Origin: Pseudomonas sp.
GTDB taxonomy: Bacteria > Pseudomonadota > Gammaproteobacteria > Pseudomonadales > Pseudomonadaceae
Direction of reading: 5' to 3'
Assembly: GCF_030683065.1 (NCBI RefSeq)
Contig: NZ_JAUXMX010000043.1
Coordinates: 1-64,000, forward strand
Length of the DNA: 64,000 nt
Part shown: positions 10,494 through 19,540 of the stretch, one piece after another
Numbering within the stretch: position 1 is the first letter of the stretch
Layout of the letters: each line of letters starts with the position of its first letter
Position numbers and translations under genes: made by a program
The notes under the pieces: generated by a model
The model's input: only the letters and a program-made list of their open reading frames with translations
Databases searched by the model: none
Told to the model about the DNA's origin: nothing

Positions 10494-12269
10494 TCAGCGC
10501 TTGGCCACCAGCTCCTTCGGCAGTTTGAAGGTCCAGAGCATGCCGCCCTGGTTGAAGTCTTTTACCCGTTTGGCCACTTCACCGCCCCACAGCGGCACTG
10601 CGCCGCCCCAGCCGGAGAGTACGGAGACATACTGCTCGCCGTCCATTTCCCAGGTAACTGGCGAACCGAGTACGCCGGAACCGGTCTGGAATTCCCAGAC
10701 TTTCTCGCCGGTCTTGGCGTTGAAGGCCTGCAGGAAACCCTCAGGGGTACCGGTGAATACCAGGTTGCCCTTGGTGGTCATCACCCCGCCCCACAGCGGC
10801 GCGTAGTTCTTGTGACGCCAGACTTCCTTGCCGGTTTTCGGGTCGATGGCGCGCAGTACGCCGATGTAGTCTTCGTTCAGCGGACGGATAGTGAAACCGG
10901 CACCGAGGTAGGCTGCGCCTTTCTTGTAGGCGATTTCCTCGTTCCAGATGTCCATGCCCCACTCGTTGGACGGCACATAGAACAGCCCGGTGTCCTGGCT
11001 GTAGGCCATCGGCATCCAGTTCTTCGCGCCGAGGAAGGCTGGCGCGGAGAACACCGAAGTGCCCTTGGTTTCGCCGCCCGGTGCGCCCGGACGGTTGCTG
11101 TCGTCGAAGATCGGCCGGCCGTTCTTGTCCAGACCCTTGGCCCAGGTGATCTTGTCGACGAAGGGGAAGCCACGGATGAACTTGCCGTTGGTACGGTCGA
11201 GCACGTAGAAGAAGCCGTTACGGTCGGCGGTAGCCGCGGCCTGGATGGTCTTGCCACCTTCCTGGTAGTTGAAGGACACCACCTCGTTGACGCCGTCGAA
11301 GTCCCAGCCGTCGTGCGGGGTGGTCTGGAAGTGCCATTTGATGGTGCCGTCGTCGGGATTCAGGGCCAGGCGCGAGGACGAGTAGAGGTTGTCGCCAGGG
11401 CGCAGGTGCGAGTTCCACGGCGCCGGGTTACCGGTACCGAACAGCAGCAGGTTGGTTTCCGGGTCGTACAGGCCGCCTAGCCAAGGCGCCGCGCCGCCAG
11501 TCTTCCACAGGTCGCCCGGCCAGGTCTTGCCAGCTTCGCCGCCGGAGATGCCATTCTCGACCGCCTTGCCGTCTTTGTAGATATAGCCCATGTGGCCTTC
11601 CACGGTCGGGCGGCTCCACAGCAGTTCGCCGTTTTTCGGGTCGTAGGCTTCGATTTTGCCGACCACGCCGAACTCGCCACCGGAAACCCCGGTGATCAAC
11701 TTGCCATTGATCACCAGCGGTGCCGCGGTAATCGAGTAACCGGCCTTGTGGTCGGCGACGCTTTTGCGCCAGACCACTTTGCCGGTGTCCTTGTGCAAGG
11801 CCACCAGCTTGGCGTCCAGGGTGCCGAAGATCACCAGGTCGCCGTACAAGGCCACGCCACGGTTAATTACGTCGCAGCACGGGCGGATGTCATCCGGCAG
11901 GCGCGCATCGTATTGCCAGAGTTCCTTGCCAGTGCGCGCATCCACGGCGAACACCCGTGAGTAGGAGGCAGTGACATACATCACACCGTCCTTGATCATC
12001 GGCTGGGCTTGCTGGCCGCGCTGCTTTTCACCACCGAAGGACATCGCCCAGACCGGGCGCAGGTCCTTGATGTTGTCGGTATTAAGAATATCCAGCGTGC
12101 TGTAGCGCTGACCTTGCAGGCCCATGCCGTTGGTCACGATCTCATGGGTTGTGTTTACATCGTTGAGGATTTCCTGATCGGTGACCGCCCACGCCGATGC
12201 GGCGGGGAAGAACATGGCGGCGCACAGTGCGCTCAGCACGAAGGGCTTACGTAGACCGGAGTGTTTCAT
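10494..12269 (-). CDS. pedH: lanthanide-type PQQ alcohol dehydrogenase PedH
   Basis: A 591-residue periplasmic quinoprotein with signal peptide (cleavage after ASAWA). It has beta-propeller repeats ([26 protein letters not shown]), the vicinal cysteine ring of quinoprotein alcohol dehydrogenases in IRPCCDV, and the active-site segment GWDFDGVNE. The catalytic Asp is residue 323 and there is a second Asp at 325; this extra Asp coordinates lanthanides in XoxF and PedH, whereas calcium enzymes have Ala or Ser. It oxidises primary alcohols and passes electrons to cytochrome c. A ped box lies about 119 bases upstream and a strong terminator downstream, so it is a single-gene unit. Confidence 0.93.
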   Translation of the reverse strand: MKHSGLRKPFVLSALCAAMFFPAASAWAVTDQEILNDVNTTHEIVTNGMGLQGQRYSTLDILNTDNIKDLRPVWAMSFGGEKQRGQQAQPMIKDGVMYVTASYSRVFAVDARTGKELWQYDARLPDDIRPCCDVINRGVALYGDLVIFGTLDAKLVALHKDTGKVVWRKSVADHKAGYSITAAPLVINGKLITGVSGGEFGVVGKIEAYDPKNGELLWSRPTVEGHMGYIYKDGKAVENGISGGEAGKTWPGDLWKTGGAAPWLGGLYDPETNLLLFGTGNPAPWNSHLRPGDNLYSSSRLALNPDDGTIKWHFQTTPHDGWDFDGVNEVVSFNYQEGGKTIQAAATADRNGFFYVLDRTNGKFIRGFPFVDKITWAKGLDKNGRPIFDDSNRPGAPGGETKGTSVFSAPAFLGAKNWMPMAYSQDTGLFYVPSNEWGMDIWNEEIAYKKGAAYLGAGFTIRPLNEDYIGVLRAIDPKTGKEVWRHKNYAPLWGGVMTTKGNLVFTGTPEGFLQAFNAKTGEKVWEFQTGSGVLGSPVTWEMDGEQYVSVLSGWGGAVPLWGGEVAKRVKDFNQGGMLWTFKLPKELVAKR

Positions 12270-12685
12270 TGCGGTTACCTCTGCGGGTTAATTGTTATCC
12301 CCGGGAAATTTTCCCGGTCTGCCGTTAATTCTTGGCTGCAGAGGCCCGCGCAACAATTGATCGCAGTGCCGATTTAACTACTCCCTTGGTAGCAATACCG
12401 ACTCACAGACCAGGCCGGGCAGAACACGTGGCGAGAAACCGCCAGGTATGTCGGTAAAATCGATAGCGTGCTGGCGAGTTTCCGCCATCGGCGGATCGTT
12501 GATTGCGGCAGATTGCCGCTACAGCAGGCGAAAAACGCTTGCTGAATCGTTTCGGCATCGCTTTTGCTTGGTAGGGCAGCACAAAAGTCCGCACTGGCCG
12601 CCCACGCGCCTGTCTAACACCGTCGCTTCACTGCCCACCGGCCCGTCCGTCGTGAGCAACATTCATCTGCCAAATGGTCTGCCTA
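12270..12685. other. divergent promoter region pedH / mqo
   Basis: No gene is seen in about 415 bases. The pedH side carries a ped box at 12380-12394. No clear operator is seen on the mqo side and no strong ribosome site precedes mqo. Confidence 0.5.
12380..12394 (-). promoter_or_regulatory. ped box upstream of pedH
   Basis: The minus strand reads TGCTACCAAGGGAGT, differing from the pedF site (TACTACCAAGGGACT) at two positions. It is about 119 bases before the pedH ATG. Confidence 0.6.
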
Positions 12686-14299
12686 ATGAAAAAACTGCTA
12701 ATACCCCTGCTGTGCCTGAGCGTAATCAGTTGCGCCAAGCAGCCCGAGCCCGAAAAAACCGTGGACGTACTGCTGATCGGCGGCGGGATCATGAGCGCCA
12801 CCTTGGGCACTTACCTCACTGAGCTGGAGCCGACCTGGACCATCGACCTCTACGAGCGTCTCGATCAAGTCGCCGACGAAAGCTCCAACGCCTGGAACAA
12901 CGCCGGTACCGGCCACTCGGCCCTGGCCGAGCTGAACTACACACCGGAAAAGCCCGACGGCAGCATCGACATCAGCAAGGCCGTGGCGATCAACGAATCC
13001 TTCGAGATTTCCAAGCAGTTCTGGGCCTACCAGGTCGAGCAGCGCCTCCTCAACAACCCCAAGTCGTTCATCAACAACGTCCCGCACATGAGCTTCGTCT
13101 GGGGTGAGAAGAACACCGCCTTCCTCAAGAAGCGCTACGAGACGATGCAGCACAGCACCCTGTTCCGCGGCATGGAATACTCCGAAGACCCGGCCAAGAT
13201 TGCCGAGTGGGTTCCGCTGGTCATGGCCGAGCGCCAGCCTGGCGAAAAACTCGCGGCCACCCGCGTGACCTTTGGCACCGACGTCAACTTCGGCGAAATC
13301 ACCCGCCAGTTGATCGCCTCGCTAAACCGCAAGGCCGACACCTTCAACCTGCACCTGCAGCATGAAGTGCGCGGCATCTCGCGCAACGATGACAACACCT
13401 GGAAAGTCGTGGTCGCGGACCTGGCCAACGGCGAGAAAGAGATCGCTGTCAACGCCCGCTTCGTGTTCATCGGTGCTGGCGGTGGCGCCCTCAAGCTGCT
13501 GCAAGAATCCGGCATCCCCGAAGCTGACGGCTATGCCGGTTTCCCGGTTGGCGGCCAGTGGCTGGTCACCAACAACCAGGAACTGGTCAGCCAGCACCAG
13601 GCCAAGGTTTATGGCCTGGCCTCGGTCGGCTCGCCGCCCATGTCGGTACCGCACCTGGACACCCGCGTGATCGATGGCCAGAAGGCGCTGCTGTTTGGCC
13701 CGTTCGCCACCTTCTCCACCAAGTTCCTGAAAAACGGTTCCTGGACGGACATGTTCGCCAGCCTGACCACCCACAACGTCATGCCCATGGCTCACGCCGG
13801 CCTGGATAACATGTCACTGACCACCTACCTGATGGGCCAGTTGATGCAAAGCCAGGACGACCGGATGGACTCGCTGCGCGACTACTACCCGGCGGCTAAG
13901 GATCAAGATTGGCGCCTGCTGCAGGCCGGTCAGCGTGTACAGATCATCAAGAAGGACGCTGAAAATGGCGGCATTCTGCAGTTCGGTACCGAAGTGGTCA
14001 GTGCGGCAGACGGCAGCATCGCTGCGCTGTTGGGCGCCTCGCCAGGTGCCTCGACCGCTGCGCCAATCATGCTTCACCTGCTTGAGCGCACCTTCAAGGA
14101 CAGACTGCAGAGCGAAGCCTGGCAGACCAAGCTGAAGGAGATCATCCCCTCCTACGGCCAGAAGCTGGATGGCAACCTGGAGCTGACCAACAAGACTCGC
14201 GCCTGGAGCAGCGAGCGCCTGGAGCTGACATTCACCCCGGTCGCCCCCGACATCGTTGAACTAAAAGACAACGTGCCTGCGGTGCAAGCCACGCTCTGA
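12686..14299 (+). CDS. mqo: malate:quinone oxidoreductase, lipoprotein form
   Basis: A 537-residue FAD enzyme of the Mqo family, oxidising malate to oxaloacetate and reducing ubiquinone. Seen: FAD dinucleotide fold [16 protein letters not shown] (near 28), [39 protein letters not shown] and [14 protein letters not shown]. The start at 12686 gives [19 protein letters not shown], a type II signal with lipobox VISC, so it is predicted to be a lipoprotein exposed to the periplasm; most Mqo proteins have no signal. The codon at 12674 would add four residues. It sits between pedH and pedG and converges on pedG over a shared terminator. A link to the alcohol oxidation chain is inferred only from position. 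Confidence 0.9.
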   Translation: MKKLLIPLLCLSVISCAKQPEPEKTVDVLLIGGGIMSATLGTYLTELEPTWTIDLYERLDQVADESSNAWNNAGTGHSALAELNYTPEKPDGSIDISKAVAINESFEISKQFWAYQVEQRLLNNPKSFINNVPHMSFVWGEKNTAFLKKRYETMQHSTLFRGMEYSEDPAKIAEWVPLVMAERQPGEKLAATRVTFGTDVNFGEITRQLIASLNRKADTFNLHLQHEVRGISRNDDNTWKVVVADLANGEKEIAVNARFVFIGAGGGALKLLQESGIPEADGYAGFPVGGQWLVTNNQELVSQHQAKVYGLASVGSPPMSVPHLDTRVIDGQKALLFGPFATFSTKFLKNGSWTDMFASLTTHNVMPMAHAGLDNMSLTTYLMGQLMQSQDDRMDSLRDYYPAAKDQDWRLLQAGQRVQIIKKDAENGGILQFGTEVVSAADGSIAALLGASPGASTAAPIMLHLLERTFKDRLQSEAWQTKLKEIIPSYGQKLDGNLELTNKTRAWSSERLELTFTPVAPDIVELKDNVPAVQATL

Positions 14300-14329
14300 T
14301 ATTTGGCCATGTGCCAATCATGGGCGACG

Positions 14330-14363
14330 CTGTCGCGCACGGCGCAATTGCCGTGCGCGACAG
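14330..14363. terminator. bidirectional terminator mqo / pedG
   Basis: Perfect 14-base arms CTGTCGCGCACGGC and GCCGTGCGCGACAG with a six-base loop in the 74-base gap between two convergent genes. Confidence 0.8.
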
Positions 14364-14373
14364 TTCGTCAGCT

Positions 14374-15276
14374 TCACTCGATTTCCTGGTACAAGCCCGG
14401 CAGCTCGTAACGCAGACCATAGCGGCCATAGAGCTGCTTGAGATCACCGGCAAGAATCAGCTCTTCGAGTTTTTCTTCCAGGGCATACGCCAGCTGCCGG
14501 TTGGTTTCGTGCACCGCCATGCCAATGTCCCAGACCTGCCTGCCCATGTTCGGGTAGGCGTTCTCGGCCAAGACCAGATTGCTGTCTGCAGCCTGCTTCA
14601 CCTGCCAGTCGATTTCGCCGCGCATGGCCATCACTGCATCGACTTCGCCATTCTTCATCCCGGCAAAAGCCGCCTGAGGATTACTGAAGTGATGGGTCTT
14701 GCCACTGAGCATGCCGTCGAACACCGAGGACATATAAAAGGACGGCACACTGTCGACCTCGACACCAATCGGGTGCTTCTGGAAGACCGCCACACTGGGC
14801 ACGGCCTCGAGCCGGCGCCGATCATAGGCAACTTGCCAGCGTTCGCGCTGGTAAGGGCCAAACATCACCACCAACTCGTTCACCAGCTCGCCGAACTCGT
14901 TGCTCATGTGGGAAAATTCACGATCGTAAGGCACGCGCAGCATCACGTCGGCCAACACCTGCGGACGCAGGTAATGACCACGCCAGATGTAGTCACGCAG
15001 ATCGTCGTCGAGCTTCTCCCCGGCTGGCGCCCAGATCAGCTCCAGCTTGAGACCCAGGCCGCTGGCCAGGGCTTGAGCCACTTCATAGTCGACCCCGCGT
15101 GGCTGACCATCCTGCTGAAAACTGTAAGGCGGGAAATCATCATAAAGGGCGACCTTGAGCACACCCGATTCGATGATCGAATCATAGCTGCGCACCGGCG
15201 CCTGGGCCTGGGCCGGTGCAGCGACCACGGCCAGGGTGCTCAGCAACGCACTCAACAGCAGGACACTCAGGCGCAT
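14374..15276 (-). CDS. pedG: periplasmic substrate-binding-like protein PedG
   Basis: A 300-residue protein with a signal peptide (MRLSVLLLSALLSTLAVVAA, cleavage after AQA) and the fold of periplasmic solute-binding protein family 3: VLKVALYDDFPPYSF, GVDYEVAQALASGLGL, and a later MKNGEVDAVMA segment. Such proteins accompany quinoprotein dehydrogenases (XoxJ/MxaJ type) and are thought to help maturation or docking of the enzyme. The ATG at 15276 has GGAG nine bases upstream and lies 5 bases after the pedF stop, so pedF-pedG is one operon. No permease genes adjoin it, which argues against a simple uptake role. Confidence 0.85.
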   Translation of the reverse strand: MRLSVLLLSALLSTLAVVAAPAQAQAPVRSYDSIIESGVLKVALYDDFPPYSFQQDGQPRGVDYEVAQALASGLGLKLELIWAPAGEKLDDDLRDYIWRGHYLRPQVLADVMLRVPYDREFSHMSNEFGELVNELVVMFGPYQRERWQVAYDRRRLEAVPSVAVFQKHPIGVEVDSVPSFYMSSVFDGMLSGKTHHFSNPQAAFAGMKNGEVDAVMAMRGEIDWQVKQAADSNLVLAENAYPNMGRQVWDIGMAVHETNRQLAYALEEKLEELILAGDLKQLYGRYGLRYELPGLYQEIE

Positions 15277-15281
15277 GGCCG

Positions 15282-15701
15282 TCACTCCTCGATCGCCAAG
15301 CTCTCCAGGTAACTGCGCACGGCCCACAACGCTTCCTGGCTGAGGTAATCCGCCATCTTCGGCATGTACACGCGACCGTCACGCACCGCACCGTTGATCA
15401 CCCGCTCCTTGTACCACTCATCACCCAAGGCGCCGACTTCGAGCAGGCGCAGGTCCGGGGCAATGCCACCCGATTTGGCTTCCAGGCCGTGGCAGGCCGC
15501 GCAGTTCTGGTTGTAGGCCGAGGCGCCGATTTCAATGGCCCTGGCATTTTCTCGGTAGGGGTTCTCTTCCAGCCACTCTTCACCCAGCGCTTCCAGCCCT
15601 TCGGTCTTGACGGCTTGCGGCACCACATCGCCATGCGCCCAGAGCGTGGTCGAGAACGCCAATAGCAGCAGGGCGGCAGCGGTTTTTTGTTGGATTTTCA
15701 T
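15282..15701 (-). CDS. pedF: periplasmic cytochrome c (PedF/ExaB type)
   Basis: A 139-residue c-type cytochrome with a signal peptide (cleavage after LWA) and a single heme motif CAACH near residue 70; the PKM segment near 116 supplies the likely Met ligand. It is the electron acceptor of the quinoprotein ethanol dehydrogenase (cytochrome c550). It is divergent from pedE, separated by about 300 bases with one clear ped box, and followed by pedG in the same operon. The ATG at 15701 has GAGG nine bases upstream. Confidence 0.93.
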   Translation of the reverse strand: MKIQQKTAAALLLLAFSTTLWAHGDVVPQAVKTEGLEALGEEWLEENPYRENARAIEIGASAYNQNCAACHGLEAKSGGIAPDLRLLEVGALGDEWYKERVINGAVRDGRVYMPKMADYLSQEALWAVRSYLESLAIEE

Positions 15702-16003
15702 GATCGAGACCTCTTCGAGTGCACGCAACACAGACTTTATGGAGCTTGGTTGTAGCCATAGTAGAAAGACCTCGACACGCATCGAATGCTGCTTTGGTGG
15801 CTCGTACCTAGTCCCTTGGTAGTAGAGCTTGTGGCGAGCCTTGGGCAGGGCTTTCGCAGCAAGCCTAAGTCATGTCCGGTTTGGGCATTTTTCCCGGCAC
15901 GAGCGGGAGCTTTTCCGTTTCGGCGAAACGGCCGTGGTTCCACTATCGGTTCACAGGTCGCTCACCGGCGACCTTGCCTCCACCACCAATGGGAACCACA
16001 ACC
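15702..16003. other. divergent promoter region pedF / pedE
   Basis: No gene is seen. A ped box lies at 15805-15826. Near 15904-15935 there is a short repeat with GGGAGC / GTTTCGGCGAAAC character. A possible alternative pedE start (ATG at 15989) lies just inside. Confidence 0.5.
15805..15826 (-). promoter_or_regulatory. ped box between pedF and pedE
   Basis: The minus strand reads TCTACTACCAAGGGACTAGG, about 117 bases before the pedF ATG, the same distance as in pedI and pedH. The site is nearly self-complementary (GTACC...GGTAGTA), so it could also serve pedE, whose ATG is about 180 bases away. Confidence 0.6.
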
Positions 16004-17875
16004 ATGACAATAAGATCGTTACCCAGCACGCCACATCCCGTGGCCCTCGCCATCCACAGCCTGCTGCTGGTCGGCGGCCTGGCGCTGAGCGGCAGTGCGC
16101 TGGCCAAGAACGTCACCTGGGACGACATCGCCAACGACCACCTGACCACCACCAACGTGCTGCAATACGGCATGGGCACCAACGCCCAGCGCTGGAGCCC
16201 ACTGGCTCAGGTCAACGACCAGAACGTGTTCAAGCTGACCCCGGCCTGGTCCTACTCCTTCGGCGACGAGAAGCAGCGCGGCCAGGAATCGCAAGCGCTG
16301 ATCCACGACGGGGTGATCTACGTCACCGGCTCCTACTCGCGGATATTCGCCCTCGACGCCAAGACCGGCAAACGCCTGTGGACTTACAGCCACCGCCTGC
16401 CGGACAACATTCGGCCGTGCTGCGATGTGGTCAACCGCGGTGCGGCAATCTACGGCGATAAAGTCTTCTTCGGCACCCTCGATGCACGCGTCGTGGCATT
16501 GAACAAAGACACCGGCAAAGTGGTATGGAACAAGAAGTTCGGTGATCACGCGGTCGGCTACACCATGACCGGCGCACCGACCCTGGTTAAAGACCAGAAG
16601 AGCGGCAAAACCCTGCTGATCCACGGCAGCTCCGGCGATGAATTCGGCGTGGTCGGCAAGCTGTTCGCCCGCGACCCGGATACCGGTGAAGAAGTCTGGA
16701 TGCGCCCCTTCGTCGAAGGCCATATGGGCCGCATGAACGGCAAGGACAGCACGCCAACCGGCGACGTAAAAGCGCCATCCTGGCCGGATGACCCCAACCA
16801 CCCAACCGGCAAGAAGGCAGCCTGGAGCCAGGGCGGCGGTGCGCCATGGCAGAGCGCCAGCTTCGATGCAGAGACCAATACCATCATCGTCGGTGCTGGT
16901 AACCCGGCCCCGTGGAACGGTTGGGCGCGGACCGCCGACGGTGGCGATCCGAAAGATTTCGACAGCCTCTACACCTCAGGCCAAGTTGGCGTCGACGCCA
17001 CCACCGGCGAAGTGAAGTGGTTCTACCAACACACGCCGAACGATGCCTGGGACTTCTCCGGCAACAACGAACTGGTGCTGTTCGACTACAAGGACAAGGA
17101 TGGCAAGACCGTCAAGGCCACTGCCCATGCCGACCGCAACGGCTTCTTCTATGTGGTTGATCGCGCCAACGGCAAGCTGCAAAACGCCTTCCCCTTCGTC
17201 GACAAGATCACCTGGGCCAGCCATATCGACCTGAAAACCGGCCGCCCGGTGGAAAATGAAGGTCAGCGTCCGCCCAAACCCGAGCCGGGCGAAACCAAAG
17301 GCAAATCGGTCGAAGTCTCGCCACCCTTCCTTGGTGGCAAGAACTGGAACCCGATGGCCTACAGCCAGGACACCGGCCTGTTCTACGTGCCTGCCAACCA
17401 CTGGAAAGAGGACTACTGGGCCGAGGAAGCCGTCTACAAGCCAGGCTCCGCTTACCTGGGCATGGGCTTCAGGATCAAACGTCTATTCGACGACCACGTC
17501 GGCATCCTGCGCGCCATGAACCCCACCACCGGCAAGGTTGAATGGGAACACAAGGAACAACTGCCGCTGTGGGCCGGAGTGCTGGCAACCAAAGGCAACC
17601 TGGTGTTCACCGGCACCGGTGACGGCTACTTCAAGGCCTTCGACGCGAAGAACGGCAAGGAGCTGTGGAAGTTCCAGGTCGGCACCGGAATCATCTCCCC
17701 GCCGATCACCTGGGAACAGGATGGCGAGCAGTACATCGGCGTGACCTCAGGCTACGGCGGCGCAGTGCCGCTGTGGGGCGGCGACATGGCCGAACTGACC
17801 AAGCCGATCGCCCAAGGCGGTTCGTTCTGGGTGTTCAAGCTGCCGAGCTGGGACAAGAGCACGGCCAAGCGCTGA
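16004..17875 (+). CDS. pedE: calcium-type PQQ alcohol dehydrogenase PedE/ExaA
   Basis: A 623-residue periplasmic quinoprotein alcohol dehydrogenase with a signal peptide (cleavage after SALA). Conserved: TTTNVLQYGMGTNAQRWSPL, vicinal cysteines in IRPCCDVV, GNPAPWNGW and the active-site segment AWDFSGNNE with catalytic Asp 350 and Ser 352. Ser in place of the second Asp marks the calcium-dependent enzymes. It works with PedF. The start MTIRSLP at 16004 fits P. putida PedE; an in-frame ATG at 15989 would add five residues. pedD follows 140 bases downstream after a REP fragment. Confidence 0.92.
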   Translation: MTIRSLPSTPHPVALAIHSLLLVGGLALSGSALAKNVTWDDIANDHLTTTNVLQYGMGTNAQRWSPLAQVNDQNVFKLTPAWSYSFGDEKQRGQESQALIHDGVIYVTGSYSRIFALDAKTGKRLWTYSHRLPDNIRPCCDVVNRGAAIYGDKVFFGTLDARVVALNKDTGKVVWNKKFGDHAVGYTMTGAPTLVKDQKSGKTLLIHGSSGDEFGVVGKLFARDPDTGEEVWMRPFVEGHMGRMNGKDSTPTGDVKAPSWPDDPNHPTGKKAAWSQGGGAPWQSASFDAETNTIIVGAGNPAPWNGWARTADGGDPKDFDSLYTSGQVGVDATTGEVKWFYQHTPNDAWDFSGNNELVLFDYKDKDGKTVKATAHADRNGFFYVVDRANGKLQNAFPFVDKITWASHIDLKTGRPVENEGQRPPKPEPGETKGKSVEVSPPFLGGKNWNPMAYSQDTGLFYVPANHWKEDYWAEEAVYKPGSAYLGMGFRIKRLFDDHVGILRAMNPTTGKVEWEHKEQLPLWAGVLATKGNLVFTGTGDGYFKAFDAKNGKELWKFQVGTGIISPPITWEQDGEQYIGVTSGYGGAVPLWGGDMAELTKPIAQGGSFWVFKLPSWDKSTAKR

Positions 17876-17888
17876 GCCCAGCCCGCAT

Positions 17889-17918
17889 GGTGCACCTCGT
17901 AGGGTGCGCCATGCGCAC
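17889..17918. repeat. GCGCACCCTAC-type REP, partial copy
   Basis: Contains CGTAGGGTGCGCCATGCGCA, one half of the repeat found complete at 24464-24527, 32832-32891, 32983-33042 and 33633-33699. Confidence 0.75.
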
Positions 17919-18014
17919 AGCCCTCCTCGTTCCGGTGCCCTGCCGGGCACCCGCCTTCGTATACCTCGGTGCGCACGGCATAAGCGGCCCCGCACCCCCT
18001 ACCGAGCAATCGCC

Positions 18015-18662
18015 ATGAACTACCTGACGTTGTTTTTACCCCTGATTTTACTGGTCATTGGCTGCAAGGTACTGGCCGCCGATGAGGTACTGACCGTCAA
18101 CGGTTGCCGCATAGAAGCCGACAGCCAATGCCCCAACGCCGACCTGCGCAATGCCGACCTGAACAACCAGGACATGCGCCGAATGAACCTGGCCGGTGCC
18201 GATCTCTCCGGCGCCAACCTGCGTCACGCCCGCCTCGACCTGGCCAACCTGGAAAACGCCAGCCTGCAAGGCGCCAACCTGACCCGCGCCAGCCTGCAAC
18301 AAAGCAACCTGCGCCTGGCCGACTTCACCGACAGCACCCTGGTGGCCATCCGCGGCTGGGGCCTGTTCGCCCAGGCCGCGCAGTTCCAGAATGCCAATAT
18401 GCGCGCCGCCGACCTGGAATTCGCCCGCCTGTCCGGCGCCAAACTGCACAACGTCGACCTGCGGGCAGCCAACCTGGAAATGACCTGGCTGAGCAAAGCC
18501 GACCTCAAGGGCGCGTCCTTGATCGATGCCAATTTGCAGGAAGTGAAACTGTCCGGCGCCAACCTGGAAAACGCCGACCTGAGCGGTACCCGCAGGCACT
18601 ACGGCAATTTCCAGGGCGCTAATATGCAAGGCTGCACGGCCTGCCCGCAGGACTGGGACTGA
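18015..18662 (+). CDS. pedD: pentapeptide-repeat protein PedD
   Basis: A 215-residue exported protein: an N-terminal hydrophobic signal (MNYLTLFLPLILLVIGCKVL) with cleavage probably after AADE-proximal Ala, then about 30 A(D/N)Lxx repeats (for example ANLRHARLDLANLENASLQG) forming a right-handed quadrilateral helix. One interruption near residue 112 (TLVAIRGWGLFAQ) breaks the repeat. It ends with CTACPQDWD. The family has no fixed biochemical role; position after pedE and the presence of a similar gene in the P. putida ped cluster suggest a periplasmic accessory function. Confidence 0.85.
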   Translation: MNYLTLFLPLILLVIGCKVLAADEVLTVNGCRIEADSQCPNADLRNADLNNQDMRRMNLAGADLSGANLRHARLDLANLENASLQGANLTRASLQQSNLRLADFTDSTLVAIRGWGLFAQAAQFQNANMRAADLEFARLSGAKLHNVDLRAANLEMTWLSKADLKGASLIDANLQEVKLSGANLENADLSGTRRHYGNFQGANMQGCTACPQDWD

Positions 18663-18676
18663 AAAGGTATACAACC

Positions 18677-18714
18677 GTGGGAGCGGCCGGGCGGCGTTCC
18701 GCTTCAGCCGCGAA
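18677..18714. repeat. REP element left of RAYT
   Basis: Reads GGAGCGGCCGGGCGGCGTTC then CGCTTCAGCCGCGAA, an imperfect hairpin of the GAGCGG...CCGCGAA type. Related copies lie on the other side of the transposase (19232-19260, 19365-19446). Confidence 0.8.
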
Positions 18715-18720
18715 TGTGCT

Positions 18721-19185
18721 CTACAGCCAAATGGCATCCCACAACGGGTAATCGCCAACCCTCTCAATCAGTCCTGCCCGCAGGGGATTGGCCACCACAT
18801 AACGGGCTACTTCCTGCATATCCTCCTCCTTGCGCAGGGCACGATCGTGATAACCGCTCTGCCACACCGGCCCACGTCGTGTGAGCTGGTGGTTGATCCG
18901 TCTGGCGCTACGACCCTTGATGCCCTGCATCAATTCGTCCAACGACTGCGACTCAAGCCTGACTAACCAATGTAGATGATCCGGCATCACCACCCAGGCC
19001 AGGGAGGACACCCAGCCCTGATCATGAGCGGCACGCAATTCAGCGACCAGCAGGCGTCCCAGGCTTAGATCCCGGAACAGCGGCATGCGTTTGTGGACGG
19101 CGGTGGTCAGCAGGTAGATGCGGCTAGGTTCGGAGAAACGGCCGGTACGCAAACGATGCGCACAGGAAAAATCTGGTCTAGGCAT
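18721..19185 (-). CDS. REP-associated tyrosine transposase (RAYT)
   Basis: A 154-residue Y1/HUH-like protein related to IS200-type transposases. It carries the metal-binding histidine motif MPDHLHWLV near residue 66, PVWQSGYHDRALRKEED near 107 with the likely catalytic Tyr, and the conserved C-terminus ARYVVANPLRAGLIERVGDY. RAYTs are thought to spread REP elements. This copy sits between REP elements of the GGCTGAAGCC family on both sides, in the gap between pedD and pedR2. Confidence 0.9.
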   Translation of the reverse strand: MPRPDFSCAHRLRTGRFSEPSRIYLLTTAVHKRMPLFRDLSLGRLLVAELRAAHDQGWVSSLAWVVMPDHLHWLVRLESQSLDELMQGIKGRSARRINHQLTRRGPVWQSGYHDRALRKEEDMQEVARYVVANPLRAGLIERVGDYPLWDAIWL

Positions 19186-19231
19186 TCCCTCGCCTCGATA
19201 CTATTGGTTCGCATTGGGTATAGCAGGTAAA

Positions 19232-19260
19232 AGCATTCGCGGCTGAAGCCGCTCCTACGG
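19232..19260. repeat. REP element right of RAYT, copy 1
   Basis: Contains ATTCGCGGCTGAAGCCGCTC followed by CTACGG, a perfect short stem around GAAG-type loop. Confidence 0.8.
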
Positions 19261-19364
19261 TTCGCTGTTCGCCGCAGTTCAGTAGGAGATCCCCCGTCGC
19301 CCAGACGCCGCGCTGTCACGCAGTAAACGGAGCTAATCGCGCTTGCTGATCCGACTGCACCTGC

Positions 19365-19446
19365 TAGGAGCGGCCGGGCGGCGATCCGTTTCAGCCGCGA
19401 AACTTTGGCTGAGCAGCTAAGAATTCGCGGCTAAAGCCGCTCCTAA
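19365..19446. repeat. REP pair (BIME-like) right of RAYT
   Basis: Two REPs in opposite orientation: TAGGAGCGGCCGGGCGGCGA with TTTCAGCCGCGAAA at 19365-19402, and GAATTCGCGGCTAAAGCCGC with TCCTAA at 19421-19446. Confidence 0.75.
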
Positions 19447-19540
19447 AAGGACCAGTTCTGATTTAATTTCTAGATATAAAACAACGAGTTATTTTTTTTA
19501 ATGAGCCTTGACCGCGAAAGCGCTTGCAAAAAAACAAGCC

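Larger units (their letters stand above)
19186..19540. other. REP-rich intergenic region downstream of pedR2
   Basis: No gene. Two or three REP elements (19232-19260, 19365-19446) and an AT-rich stretch near 19460-19530 with a T/A-run and a short GCTTG...CAAGC stem (19522-19539) that may end the pedR2 transcript. Confidence 0.6.

Noticed and set aside
10464..11480. 338-codon open frame opposite pedH
   Set aside because: Antisense shadow; it also runs through the pedH terminator.
12386..12676. mqo promoter considered as a further ped-box target
   Set aside because: The only ped box in the gap is on the pedH strand at the pedH distance, about 290 bases from mqo; control of mqo by it is not supported.
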